Of a stretch of 64,000 nt of DNA, positions 1 through 10,728 are shown piece by piece. The stretch's first letter is position 1; each line of letters opens with the position of its first letter. The notes below the pieces were generated by a model. That model was not told where the DNA came from, ran no database searches, and saw only the letters and a program-made list of their open reading frames with translations. Both the position numbers and the translations under genes were made by a program. Source of the stretch: Prorocentrum cordatum (Eukaryota; Sar; Dinophyceae; Prorocentrales; Prorocentraceae); the NCBI GenBank assembly GCA_963575745.1, contig CAUYUJ010015283.1, positions 859,410-923,409 of the forward strand. The letters run 5' to 3'.

Positions 1-3000
1 GCGCATAACAGAAGTCGTGCCTCCGCCAACGCTCCAGCTCGGCCTCGCTGCACTGGTGCAGGCCCTTCGGCTTGTCGCCGGCACGCCCGCGCGGGACGCA
101 CCTCACGAAGGTGGGCAGACGCTGCTCAGGAACCTCGGCTCCTGACCACTCTCGCCCAGGGCGCAGCCAGCGGCCCAGCGGGCCTGGACCTCCAGGGATC
201 GTCACTTTCACCACCTCACTTTTCACACAGACTTCGCCCTGCCACGGCGTCATGAGGTCGGTGTCACACCAGTAGAGCCTCTCTCGGCGAACGTGTGAGA
301 TGTCGGCGGCATCGATCATCACCGGGGCCAGCCCCATGTGCTCTGACATCGTGTCGCGATCCTCGGCCGTCATGGAGGACACATTCTCGATCAAGTCGAA
401 CACCTCGACCTCCACGGGGAACACCTCCTTCACCAGCGACTTCACCCGCTTGATCTCGTAGAAAAGGCCCGACCTCGCTCCTGACAGCCCTCGCCTGTCG
501 ACGCTCAGCCTGGTGAGGTCCACGCAGGGAGCTCCAGCAAACAGGAGGACCCAGCGCACATGAGGGGCCCTGTCCCGGATCTTGGCGATGTCCTGCGCGC
601 TCAGCTTCGTGACGTCGCCCAGCTCCACCACGTCCGGCCACGCGTACTTCACCACGCGGCAGGCCTCTGGGTCCGTCTCCGACGCAGCATACACGGCCAC
701 GCTCAGCCCCAGCATGTCGAGGGCCCGTCTTCCACCTCCGATCCCGTCGAAGAGCGACAGCAGCACGCCCTCGTCCTGCAGCCGCCCCACCTGGCGCCTG
801 CGAGAAGCCTTGGCTGCCTCAACGCCGTGTGGGAGCAGGCGCACAGCCCGGCATACCGCCCCCTTGCGCATGCTGGCGTCGGACACGGTCACGAGCCCGC
901 TCACGGGCGTCCTGAGGTCGCACCTCATGAGCGGCAGGAGCCCCACGGCCAGCAGCAGCTCCCTCTGAACGGGAGCGGGCAGCCTGCGCTCGCCTCTCCA
1001 GCGCACCACGGCACGCCACAGGTCGTCGAACACGGACATCGTCTCACGCCTGAACATCATCGCTCGCGCCCAGCGGCCCGCCACCACCTGCAGCCAAGTC
1101 TGAGTCAGCACATTCCGATCCAGCGTGGCGAAGGCGAGGCCCAGCAGACGGTACACGAACTCCAGGGGCGGGCTGATCACGCCCCTCGTGCCGTCAATGA
1201 GCTCACCCAAAGCTTGACTGACAGGCCCACGGCACACTGCCTTATCCTCGCTCCTGGGCACCCCCCGCTGCGCGTACCTCTCGCAAGCCAGCTGCACCAC
1301 CTCGGGGGGGCCCTGTGCCTTCAGCGCCGCCGCGGAGACCTCGTCGGTAACCTCCAGCACGTCAAGGTTGTCGATGTACACCTGCCACACCACCCAGCAG
1401 GCCGTACCAGCACCCTCCGGCATGAGCGTGTCAACTCCTCTCGTCGCCTTCGGCACCGTCTCCGCCCACATCTTGACCAGCACGTCCCCGTGGCAGCGCT
1501 GCCCTCGCCTGCAGTGGCACAGGAGGCGACAGCCCGAGAGCTCGGGCAAGCAGGCCAGCAGATCGGGCGAGTCGCGCAGGTGGCTCTCGTAATTCGCGAT
1601 GGCCTCGCTCCTCGGCATCATCTTTGACACCTTGAAGGGGTTCGCCCACTTGGATGGGGAGAAGCCATGCCGCTGCCCTGTGCGACCGATGTACACCTGT
1701 GGGCGCTCGTCGCTGTAGGATCGGCCCAGCTCGCCTCGCACCGGCAGCCTCGCCTCGCCCTGAGAGACCATCGAGCCCCTCTCACGATGTGGAGGCAGAG
1801 GAAGGTCGCGCCGCAATTCACGGTCCTCAGGCAGCGGAGGCACTCCCTCCAGCCACTCACGAAGCAGCCGCCGGTGGATGTGCTGGATGATGCCTGTCGC
1901 CGACACCCAGCCCATTGGGATCACGGCCGCGGCCACGTGCACCTCGCCGGTCCCGTCAAGACCGAGGCAGGACCTGCTCACCTTCTTGGAGAGCGCCATG
2001 TACTTGTGCCACACCGCGGGCAACCGGTACACGTAGAAGCAGCACTTGAGGTCCTCCGACGAGCTCATCATCACCTCGCCGCTCCTCAGGATGATGCTCT
2101 TCCACTTGTCTGTCGTCGGGAGGAGACCCATGTCCCCCTGGACCGTCTCCTGCAACCAGTTGCTCGGGATGATGTTCATCACTAGCCGCTGCGGCCCCGA
2201 GCCTTTGACGTGTCCCGACTTTCGTACACCAAAGAGGCCGCCCAGCACGCGACGGCCCTTGACCTTCACGATCTCGTCGGCCTCGATCGGGACGAGGATG
2301 CCCCTGTTCACGAGCTCGGCCGCGATGAGCTCCCACTCGTCATCCTCGGCCCAGACGCGCGGGGTCTTGGGCATCTCGCCCAGCTCCGCGGGGCTCTTCA
2401 TCACCCACTCCGGGTGCTCCAGCACGCTCCTAATCCAGCCTTCGCTCACCTCGGTCGCCAATGCCGAGCCGCAAGCCTCCTTCGACGGCAGGGCGAGCAA
2501 GAGGCGCTCGCGGTCTAGCTGCTCGGCTGGGTACACCTCCATGCCCGTGTAGCTCACTGCCGACGACTTCAGCTCCTGGGTCCAGTCGAGGTTCGCCACG
2601 GAGCCCTCGCACTGGCATAAGAACGTGCCCACACTCCTGGCCAGCAACCTCAGGGCCTTCAGCTGCACCGCGCTGGCGGGCCCGCGCCTTACCTTCCAGG
2701 GGGCCATCTTGAGACCGGGATGCTTGCCCCCCAGCGCGTACTGGAAGTTCAGGCTCAGGACAGTGAGCTTCAGCCAGCCGTTCAGGTCGTCCTCGAAGGA
2801 GGGATCGACTGGCTCCGATTCGCCGAACACAACGCCGTTCATGCTCAACTCCTCGATCGTCAGATCGACGCAGGGCAACGGCAGCAGGTCACGCCGTCCG
2901 TTCCCTGCGGTCAGTGGTGAGAGGATATCATCGTACGATTTCGCATCAAAATTGCCAAGTGCCCCGCTCGACGCGGGCGAAGAAGTACTGAGGTCAGCTA

Positions 3001-3796
3001 GACGGCGTCCCACAACACGAACTGGAGCTCCACAGAGACTGCCCAGCTCACTGGCGGCACGCGTCGGGTTCAAGTAAGGAAAGTCGTGAATTCGCGTGGA
3101 CGGCTCGTCCGAGACTGCGCCATGAGCGGCGCCGTTGCACTCACCCTCAAGGTACGAGGAGAAGGTGATCTCGGACTCCCAGCTGCCGTCGGACGTGCAG
3201 TCAAACGCCTCTCGAGCGCCCTCGAAGCTCATGCATTCTACTTCCGATTCTTGTTGGACCTCTTGCCCTGGCCCTTGTCCTTGCCCTTGCCACGGGCCTG
3301 ACCCTTCGTGCCGCCCTTGCCCTTCGGGTTCCACGAGCGCCAAGGTGGCGTCCCGCGGTGCTGCCCTTTGTCGCCCTTCGGCTTGCCCTTGTTGCCAGCC
3401 TTCGCCTCCGCGGTCACGTCGTCCGCGAACCTCACGCGACGAACAGGGCTCGAGGGTCTCCGAAGGGCCGGCTTGCGATCCACTCCAGGGCTGATCGAGC
3501 CAGGTGCTGGCCGCCAGTGGGGCGACGGGCTCCTCGGGCTCCCCGATCTCTCGCCAGCACCTGTCCCGGCTGCCGGGCTCGGCGACGCTCTCTTCACTGC
3601 CTCGCCAGCGTCCCCTCGACCGCGACCTCGCCCTCGGCCGCGTCCACGCCAGAGCTTCGCCCTCCACCTGTCCTTCCTCGATCCGGGCGTCGGCGCATCC
3701 TTCTCCCCCTGTGCTCCAGGACTCGATGTCTGTGGGGGCGGCGTCGCGGGAGAGGGCGTCCTGGCGCGCCCGCCCTCTCCCTCGCCGAGTCCCTAG
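1..3796 (-). CDS. Retroelement pol: RT with inserted DUF4326, RNase H-like region and C5-DNA methyltransferase (partial)
   Basis: One minus-strand frame, checked by hand, has no stop from the gag overlap down to base 1, about 1,265 codons, and runs off the window. Order: a basic Gly/Gln linker (about 3700-3240), a region starting ECMSFEGAREAF, then RT. RT motif A is EDLKCCFY (near 2070), motif B PMGWVSATGI (near 1910), and motif C YIDN (near 1377) instead of YxDD. Between B and C lies a DUF4326 signature (YIGR, NPF, CRLLCHC, CHGDVL; about 1700-1440). An RNase H-like VSDAS follows near 880. The C5 methyltransferase then shows motif I LSLFDGIGG (near 750), motif IV GAPC (near 530), motif VI ENV (near 380) and RERLYW (near 280); motifs IX-X and the target-recognition end lie outside. 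The protein probably copies element RNA and methylates CG. DNMT-bearing retrotransposons are published for Symbiodinium; the precise class here is inference. Confidence 0.85.
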
Positions 3797-3804
3797 GGGG
3801 GCCT
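3793..3804 (-). promoter_or_regulatory. Candidate -1 ribosomal frameshift site
   Basis: On the minus strand the last gag codons are AGG CCC CCC TAG. A run of six C ends exactly at the gag stop. Slipping back one base on this run moves the ribosome into the pol frame, which is open on both sides. It is not a perfect X XXY YYZ heptamer, because the P-site would re-pair on GCC. A downstream structure was not modelled. The pol frame is also open well upstream of this point, so a slip elsewhere in the overlap, or an internal start, cannot be excluded. Confidence 0.45.
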
Positions 3805-5616
3805 CCTCGCGCCCGCTCGAGTGAGGCGCTCCTTCAACTTCGCGCCCTCCGAGTAGGATGCCACGGCCGCCGACACCTCGGCGCTGCTGGCCAGCCCGAT
3901 GTCGGTGGAGTCGATCAGCTCGAGGTGCTCGGCTACCTTCCAGTGCCCGTCCTTGGTGGCCTGCTCGATGGCCTTCAGCCTCTGCATCAGCATGTCGCCC
4001 AGCTGCGGCAGATCGCCCCTCGTGAGGGCGTCCAAGCACTCCCCGATCACCCTCATCTCGCGCACATTCCGCACCCCCATCTCGTTCTGAGGGTGCATGC
4101 CGTGCCACACGCTCGTGATATACTGCACCACGTTGGACGCCATCCTATCCAGCTCATCATCGTTGTCGGCCCCGCCCCGCTGCGCCAAGTACTCACGGAT
4201 CTGCTTCAGACCCGCCGCCATGAGCGCCCCGGGGTCGGAGCGGGCCAGCTTCTGCACTCGGCGGCCGGAACCAGCGGTCGGGGCCTCATCAAAACTCGCA
4301 CTGTCGGAGCTATCCTTGTCCCTGTTCTTCTGCTTCTTGCGGCTGCGGCGGCCCTCCAGCGCAGCCTCGGCGCGCTCGGCCAGCGCCTCGCCCATGGAGC
4401 GCTTCCTCTGAAGCTTCTCCTTCAGCCTCTTGACGATCTTCCTCATCTCCTCGGCCGACCTGCCATCCACGTCCTCACCGTCGGCAGCGCCTGAGCCCTT
4501 GGGAGCTCCACCTGCGTTCTTGCCCGGCACCACGGGTCCAGCGTCAGCGGCGGGCGGCGCATCGCCTGCAGGGAGGGCGCCAGGCGGGGTAGCTCCAGCG
4601 CCATCAGCGGCTCCGCCTCCAGGCCCGGCCGCCCCCAGCACGCGCAACGTGTCCGAGTGCACCACGTTGCGCCCTGGCCAAGCGGTCGTGCGACAGCAAG
4701 TCGCCACGCCCTGGGTGCAGAGGTGCACCACGCTGCTTCCCATCGCGAAGATGCCCTGCAGGATCGGCAGGTAGAGAGGGTCGCTGCTGCTCTCCACTGT
4801 GCACTCCACGAACTCTCCTGCCGCGTCAGGCGGGTACAGCCCTGTCACGGTCATCGTCGTCGTCCCGCTTGGCTGACAGGCAGCATCGTACATCACCAGC
4901 TCGACGCGGCAGCCGGCGCTCAGCCCCAGGAGGCCGTGGGTCACGGCCTGGGGCGCCATGGGCACGTATACCCAGGGTCCAGCCTGCTGCGCCGCCGCCG
5001 CGACTCCCGCCACCGCTGGCTGGGCGAACGCTGCTCCGAACTGCGGCAGCGCCCCGCCCGCCGCGGGCATGCCTGCCTGCCAGCCCACGGGCACAGGCGC
5101 GGCGGCGGCTGGCACCGCGTGGGCGGCCTGCCCTGCCACGGCGTGGCCGCCTCCACCCCCAGCGTGAGCGGGTGGCCCCACGAGGGCTCCCACCCCGGGG
5201 ATCCCTGGGATCAGACCCGGCACCACGGGGCCGCCCAGGGCTGCTGGCGCTCCTGCTCCAGCGCCAGCGCCTCTGCCGCGACCTGCAGCGGGCGGCGGGG
5301 CGGCAGGCGGCTTGCCCATGCCGCCCATTGGGCCACCCATGCCGCCCATACCGCCCTTGCCGCCCATCCCGGGCTTCGCCGCTGCCTTGCCTCCGCCTCC
5401 TGGTGTTGCGGGGCCTGCGGCGGCTCCGCCCGCGGCCGCGGCAGCTCCAGCGGCCACTCCGGCAGGCGGCGGCGGGAGCAGGGCGCCGACGCCAGGCGGC
5501 AGTCCCAGAAAGCCGCCCAGCACTCCGCCGCCGCCCACGCCGAGGAGCCCCCCCCCAGGGCCCAACCCAGGCGGGCCAGGCGGGGCGCCCGCGCCAGCCC
5601 CCGCGGCTCCGAACAT
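3793..5616 (-). CDS. Gag-like protein of the methyltransferase retroelement
   Basis: About 607 codons from the ATG at 5616 (an in-frame GTG lies two codons earlier) to TAG at 3795-3793. The N-terminal third is low-complexity Gly/Ala/Pro. A folded-looking middle contains GCRVELVMYD and VECTVESSSDP. Next comes a highly basic, probably coiled-coil stretch (RKIVKRLKEKLQRKR and GRRSRKKQKNRDK). The C-terminal ~170 residues are helical and may be capsid-like (LARSDPGALMAAGLKQI, GMHPQNEMGVRNVREM, LMQRLKAIEQATKDGH). There is no CCHC knuckle; the nucleic-acid-binding role may fall to the basic linker at the start of pol. The gag call rests on position directly upstream of an RT frame and overall architecture, not on a recognised family match. 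The gag stop overlaps the pol frame. Confidence 0.6.
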   Translation of the reverse strand: MFGAAGAGAGAPPGPPGLGPGGGLLGVGGGGVLGGFLGLPPGVGALLPPPPAGVAAGAAAAAGGAAAGPATPGGGGKAAAKPGMGGKGGMGGMGGPMGGMGKPPAAPPPAAGRGRGAGAGAGAPAALGGPVVPGLIPGIPGVGALVGPPAHAGGGGGHAVAGQAAHAVPAAAAPVPVGWQAGMPAAGGALPQFGAAFAQPAVAGVAAAAQQAGPWVYVPMAPQAVTHGLLGLSAGCRVELVMYDAACQPSGTTTMTVTGLYPPDAAGEFVECTVESSSDPLYLPILQGIFAMGSSVVHLCTQGVATCCRTTAWPGRNVVHSDTLRVLGAAGPGGGAADGAGATPPGALPAGDAPPAADAGPVVPGKNAGGAPKGSGAADGEDVDGRSAEEMRKIVKRLKEKLQRKRSMGEALAERAEAALEGRRSRKKQKNRDKDSSDSASFDEAPTAGSGRRVQKLARSDPGALMAAGLKQIREYLAQRGGADNDDELDRMASNVVQYITSVWHGMHPQNEMGVRNVREMRVIGECLDALTRGDLPQLGDMLMQRLKAIEQATKDGHWKVAEHLELIDSTDIGLASSAEVSAAVASYSEGAKLKERLTRAGARRPP

Positions 5617-6099
5617 CGCCACCGCCGTGCTGCCGCCGCGGCGGCGCGGGCTGGTGAGCTCCCCCAGCCGCCGAGGGGGGAGCTCAGTCGGGCGCGGGCT
5701 CCTCGGAGGGGGTCATTCTGGGGACCCCCGCACCCTTAAGCCGAGGCGGCTACGGAGAGGCGGTTTAGAGGAGATCGTTTCGAGGACGGAGGGGGGACGA
5801 GATAAAACCCATGATAATCTCAAGGATATATATATATATATATATGTACATATATCACGCTGGTCCTTGTGAGGATTCCGTAGATCGTAAAGCATTCCGT
5901 GTGGATCGTGAAATAGGTGGTGGCGAACGTAACGCACGGCGCGCCGTCCGCCGCGTGGCGAACGGCGCGCTCGGGCCCGCCTCCCCCTCCCGCGGGTGGT
6001 GGGAAGCACCCGGGCGCAAGGTCACCAATGGCCTTCCGCCGTCGCCCCCTCCTCCTTCTCCTCCTCCCCCTCCTCTTCTTCCTCCGTCTGTGGCGGTCT
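5617..6099. other. Region 5' of gag with a (TA)n tract; no gene seen
   Basis: GC-rich leader upstream of gag, then a short (TA)n run at about 5826-5846 and an AT-richer stretch to 5930. From 6030 to 6095 a C/T-rich run leads into the 11-bp array. I could not find a terminal repeat that would mark the retroelement end, and no exon is supported. Confidence 0.5.
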
Positions 6100-6660
6100 T
6101 GGGTCCTTCCTGGCCCGTCTGACGCCATCGGAAGCCGTTGGGGGGCCCTCTCTGAACCGATTCGAAGCACCCCTGGGGCGTTTCGGAAACGACTCGGAGA
6201 CCATCTTGGGCGTGTTGGGAATCCCTTGGGCTGTCTCGGGGCACCTCTTGGGGTCGTCTGTGGGGCCTTTTGGGCCATCATGGGACCATCTTGGAGGCCT
6301 CGCGGGCGATCTTAGGGCAATAGTTGGGGCCTCTTGGACGGTCTTGAGCCGTCGAAGGCCGAAAAGAAGCAGGTGACAAAATCCAACAAAATCCACCGTG
6401 GAACAAAATTGATGTTTGCCCTTTGGGGTGGCTCTCTTGGGACGGGTTGGCTGCTTAAACAGTTCGGGCCTTGTTGGGTCCATCTTGGGCTCTCTCGTTA
6501 GCTCGGGTTAGTCGTCTTGGGGGCATGCTGGGACAATATTGGAGGCTATCCTTCGGCCATCTTGGCTGGTCTGGCCATCTTGGAAGCAGCGTGGAGGCAT
6601 CTTGGAGGTCAGCTTGGCCGTCTTGGAAGCGATCGGGCCAATGGAACTGGGCTTTGCTAG
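6100..6660 (-). repeat. Degenerate ~11-bp tandem array
   Basis: The array is built from the unit AAGANGGCCYC read on the minus strand (GGCCNTCTTGG on the plus strand). The short AA step recurs every 10-12 bases. The unit is poor in stop codons in most frames, so the long reading frames here (translated Lys/Gly/Pro/Gln or Trp/Gly/Leu-rich) are by-products, not genes. Confidence 0.8.
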
Positions 6661-6736
6661 AAGTTCCGTCTGGACGACGGGTTGTGCCGAGACCACACTG
6701 GGAGTTCTAAAACCCACCAACCCCTGTAACAAGCCA

Positions 6737-6786
6737 CAGGGGGCGGCGGATCGTAGACGCCTGCGGCGAATCACCGCCGCCCCCTG
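6737..6786 (-). repeat. Hairpin module, copy with intact 13-bp stem
   Basis: Perfect 13-bp arms (CAGGGGGCGGCGG and its complement) enclose a 24-base loop that contains a second small inverted repeat, CGCC/GGCG. The flank to 6845 (AGACGCCTGTGTGGCCAAACG) is the same sequence that borders the plus-strand copies near 51.7, 53.3 and 55.2 kb, here reversed. Confidence 0.75.
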
Positions 6787-6844
6787 CCTTTAGGAGACGC
6801 CTGTGTGGCCAAACGTTTGGGCAAAGTTTAGCCACGCTATTGAA

Positions 6845-7450
6845 CCATGGGAGCTTCTTGGGTCATTATTGGAGCCTCCTGGGAGCTTCCTGGAGGCCTC
6901 TTGGAGGCCTCCAGGGGGCCTTTGTGGGCCCCTTTGGGTCCTTTGGGGGCTTCTTGGGGGCTTCTTGGGGGCCTCTTTGGACGTCTTACGGCGTTCCCGG
7001 CCCGTCTCGCTCGGAAGCCATCTCGGTTGCCTCCCTGGGCCATCTCGGGGCCCTCTTGGGGCGCTTCAGGATCGTTCCGAAGGCGATATTAAGCGTCTTG
7101 GGAGCTTCTCGGGCCGTCTTGGGGCCCGTTGGGTCTTGGCAACCGCTTGGGCAGTCCTGGGGCCGTATTGGGGCGATCTTGGAGCAACATTTGGGGCCTC
7201 TTTGGCCGTCTTACGGCGTTCCCGGCCCGTCTCGCTCGGAAGCCATCTCGGTTGCCTCCCTGGGCCATCTCGGGGCCCTCTTGGGGCGCTTCAGGGTCGT
7301 TCCGAAGGCGATATTAAGCGTCTTGGGAGCTTCTCGGGCCGTCTTGGGGCCCGTTGGGTCTTGGCAACCGCTTGGGCAGTCCTGGGGCCGTATTGGGGCG
7401 ATCTTGGAGCAACATTTGGGGCCTCTTGGGCCGTCTTGGACCGTCGGACG
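6845..7450 (-). repeat. 11-bp array containing a 225-bp direct duplication
   Basis: The same degenerate 11-bp unit as the neighbouring array. Within it, about 6968-7193 is repeated almost base for base at 7193-7418; the shared anchor CTTACGGCGTTCCCGG starts at 6985 and 7210. The offset of 225 is a multiple of three, so reading frames through it stay open. The two copies differ at only a few positions, so the duplication is recent. Confidence 0.85.
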
Positions 7451-7509
7451 GCCAGTTTGATGCAATGCCAAAATCATCCAAAAGAGCAGAAACAGTAATC
7501 AATGATGTT

Positions 7510-8690
7510 GGCATCTTCGGGCCTTCCTAGAGGACCTCGTGGGGGTCTCTTGGGCCGTCTTCGAAGCCTCTTGGGAGCCTCGTTGGCCGAGGCCATGTCA
7601 GGCCATCGTGGAGCCATCTTGGCCCGTCTTGAATACAACTTGGCGCCATCTTCCCCACGGGGGGGTTCCTGAGACATAGACCGAAAACCTCAGACATTTG
7701 GTACGCCGTGCAGATGGTCGAGGACGCCTACGGCGAATCACCGCCGCCCCGTCTTTGTGGAAGCGCCTATGTGGCCGAACGTTAAGGGGGGCCACTCTGA
7801 GCCGACTTGGGGCCCTCTTAGAATGCTCCAGGGACGGTCTTCTGGGGGCCATCTTGAGCGTCTTAAAAGCCTCCTGGGCCGCCTTGGGGGCCTCTTGGGG
7901 CCGTGGTGGGGGCCGCTTGGGCCGTTCTGGGGCCATCTTGGATGCACTTGGGGCGGTCTTTGGGCGACCTTTGGGGCTCTTGGACCGTATCGGGCCGTCG
8001 GAAGGCCGAAAAGAAGCAAATGTCAACATCCATCGAAAGCCTATGGAACATCATTGCTTTTGGCCTTTTCTGGCCTTCCTGGAGGCCCTCTTGGAGGCCT
8101 CTTGGGCCGTCTTGGGCCAGCTTCGAGCCAACTTCGGCCATCTTGGTGGGCTCTTGGCCCGTCTGACGCCGTCGGAAGCCGCCTGGGGGGCCTTTCTGGG
8201 CCGACTTGGGGCCGTCTTGGGGCGCTTCGAGACCGTCTTGGAAGCCATCTTGGGCGTCTTGGAGGTCTCTTGGGCCGTCTTGGGGCCCTCTGGGGGCCGT
8301 CTTGGGGGCCTCTTGGGTCGTCATGGGGCCCTCTTGGAGGCCTCGTGGGCGATCTTGGGGCGATCTTGGGGGCTTGTTGGGCCGTCTTGAGCCGTCGGAA
8401 TGCCGAGAAGAAGCAAATGCCCAAATCCTTCAAACACCTACAAGAAATGAATGGTTTTGGCCTATGCGGGCCCTCCTGGCGGACTTCTTGGAGGCTTCCT
8501 GGGTCGTGTTGGGCCCTTGGGGGCTTCTCGGGCGACACTGGAAAGGTCTTGGACTCTCTTGGGCCGTCTTGGAGGCCGTCTTGGACCGTCTTGGGCGGAC
8601 TTGCAGGCCATCTTGGATCATCTTGGGGGCCATCTTGGGCCAACAGAACCATCTTGGAGGCCGTCTTGAGCCGTCTTGGAGGAAAACATT
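7510..8690 (-). repeat. 11-bp array with a decayed hairpin module at 7719-7762
   Basis: Continuation of the minus-orientation array. At 7719-7762 the loop and one arm of the hairpin module are present (GACGCCTACGGCGAATC), but the other arm is lost. The following GCGCCTATGTGGCCGAACG matches the flank of the other copies. No gene is supported. Confidence 0.8.
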
Positions 8691-8850
8691 TGGATTTGGG
8701 CTCTGGGCAGTGGCCGGCGGGACGGGCCGAAGCCCCATGGGGGAGTTCTTTCGGGAAAAAAACCAAAGCCCAAACCGAGGGGATCTAGCACGCCAGGCAC
8801 CCCTGTGATGAATCAACAAGGGGCGGCGGATCTACTGGCCTTCGGCCCAT
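8690..8850 (-). repeat. Second dispersed module (minus copy)
   Basis: Shares blocks with 34576-34720, 51781-51920 and 55262-55390: GATCCGCCGCCCC, GTGCCTGGCGTGC, a T-rich stretch, then GAACTCCCCC and GGCTTCGGCCCGTCCCGC. It follows the hairpin module in the better copies, so the two are likely halves of one mobile or satellite unit. Confidence 0.7.
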
Positions 8851-9058
8851 CCCGCCACCTTGCCTGGGTTGTGGGTCAGAGTCCTCATGAATATTTCTTG
8901 GAAGCTTCTTGGGGAGCTCATGGGCTCCCGGCGACGAGGGGTGAGGGCGGCCCTCCAGCGCGCTGCGAGAGCGCGGCGGCGGCAGCGGCGCGGGAGGCGC
9001 CTGTTAGCCAGCGACGGCACGTAGGCCGGCATGTCAATTTCTGTCGGCTCCTGCCCAG
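8851..9058. other. Spacer; nothing recognised
   Basis: Non-repetitive GC-rich sequence between the array and the trinucleotide repeat. No motif or exon is supported. Confidence 0.4.
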
Positions 9059-9370
9059 TCGTCGTCGCCACCACCGCCGCCGCCGTCGCAGCCGTCGTCG
9101 TCCTCGTCGTCGTCGTCGTCGTCGTCCTCGTCGTCCTCGGCGTCCTCGGCGTCGTCGTCCTCAGCGTCGTGTACTCAGAGTCGTCGTCGTCGTCCTCGGC
9201 GTCGTCGTCGCCAGTGCAGTTGGCTTCCTGATGCTTCTCATCATTGTCATCCAGCTCCTGGCTCCTGCTCCTCTCGCCACCTCTACGTTCATCCTCGTCG
9301 TCCTCCTCGTCGTCCTCCTCCTCCTCCTCCTCCTCCTCCTCCTCCTCCCCCCTTCCCCTCGACATTCAGG
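9059..9370. repeat. (GTC)n then (CTC)n microsatellites
   Basis: Mostly GTC/CTC trinucleotides, purest at 9085-9150 and 9296-9350. Reading frames here encode only poly-Val/Ser or acidic runs. Confidence 0.9.
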
Positions 9371-9489
9371 AAAGTGAATCAAGACCTCATCCCCGCCCGT
9401 CGCCCTCCTCCCACTCACCATCCCCCCTCCCCCCGTCCTCGCCATCCCTCCCTCCCTCAGCCTGCTCCTCTGGCTGCAGCTCACCTTCC

Positions 9490-9650
9490 TCCTCCTCCGA
9501 CGACGAAGACGACGACGACGATGGCGACGACGACAACGACGATGACGACGACGAAGACCACGACGACCAGCACGACCAAGACCACCAAGACGACGACGTA
9601 CACGTCGACACGACGACCACGACGACCACGACGGCGACGTCCCCAGCCGT
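9490..9650. repeat. (GAC)n/(ACG)n microsatellite
   Basis: Interrupted GAC trinucleotides. Together with 9059-9370 this is the same CpG-bearing repeat family seen on both strands; the 120 bases between them are C-rich and non-coding. Confidence 0.9.
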
Positions 9651-9724
9651 CCGCGGGCAGTAGCGTCCGCAGCGGCAGCGCGCCTCTGGTGGACGTGAGC
9701 ACCTCGCTCCGGGCGCCCGCTCCT

Positions 9725-9902
9725 AAACCTTCAAAATCCACATCAGCATCACCACCACCATTACAACCACCACAATTATCCTCACCACCACAAGAACCAT
9801 CAACATCATCGTACTCATCATCATCATCATCAACATCAACATCAACATCAACAACAACAACATCATCATCACCATCATCATCATCAGCATCATCATCATC
9901 AT

Positions 9903-9934
<32 letters not shown>

Positions 9935-9937
9935 TCA

Positions 9938-9974
<37 letters not shown>

Positions 9975-10125
9975 GCATCAGCATCAGCATCATCATCATA
10001 ATCGTAATGGTCATCAACATGACCCCGCTCTTCGTCATCGTACTCAGCGGCGACATGACCACACTCAGTTTCATCACCAGTGTCATGATCATAGTGGGTG
10101 CCGTCGCCGTTAAGGTCATCATCTG

Positions 10126-10160
<35 letters not shown>

Positions 10161-10680
10161 GCATCATCATCATCATCGTCATCATCACCATCATCGTCAT
10201 CATCAGCATCATCATCAACCTCCTCACCATCATCATCATCATCATCATCAGCATCCAGCAGCATCATCAGCATCATCATCAGTAGTATCATCATCATCGC
10301 CATCGCCAGTATCATCAGCATCATCAGCATCATCAGCGACACCATCGTCGTCAGCATCGTCATCATCATCAGCATCATTACCATCGAAAATCAGCAGCAG
10401 TATCATCATCAGCAGCAACAACAGCATCAACATCAGCATCATCGTCATCACCAGCAGCAACACAATCATTATCATACTCATCAACATCACTCACAGCAGC
10501 ATCGTCGTCGGCACCATGATCATCATCGGCAGTATCATCCTGGTCGTCAGCAGCACCACCATCATCAGCAGCAACCACCAAGGTCACAGATATCACCACT
10601 GCCACCACAACCACCACCACTAGCAGCATCCTCGTCATCAGCACCATCGCACTCACCATCGGCATCATCGTCCCCGCGCT
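9725..10680. repeat. (ATC)n/(AGC)n trinucleotide tract of about 950 bp
   Basis: Long imperfect CAT/CAG trinucleotide run, always CAT/CAC/CAG on the plus strand and ATG-rich on the other. It has a more complex break at about 10015-10110. No protein is inferred. Confidence 0.9.
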
Positions 10681-10728
10681 TGCAAGGCTGCCCCAGGTAC
10701 GCTTCTACACTGGCACGCCTCTTGTTGC

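Noticed and set aside
560-2552. Long plus-strand open frames opposite the methyltransferase/RT region
   Set aside because: They lie antisense to a continuous minus-strand frame with recognisable RT, DUF4326 and methyltransferase motifs; the plus products have no motif and Pro/Arg/His-rich shadow composition.
7461-7490. Third relict spliced leader at GCCAAAATC-type sequences in the arrays
   Set aside because: These share only GCCAAAAT with the leader complement; the rest does not match.
9481-10384. Open frames encoding Asp- or Met-rich runs around 9.5-10.4 kb and 19-20 kb
   Set aside because: Microsatellite translations only.
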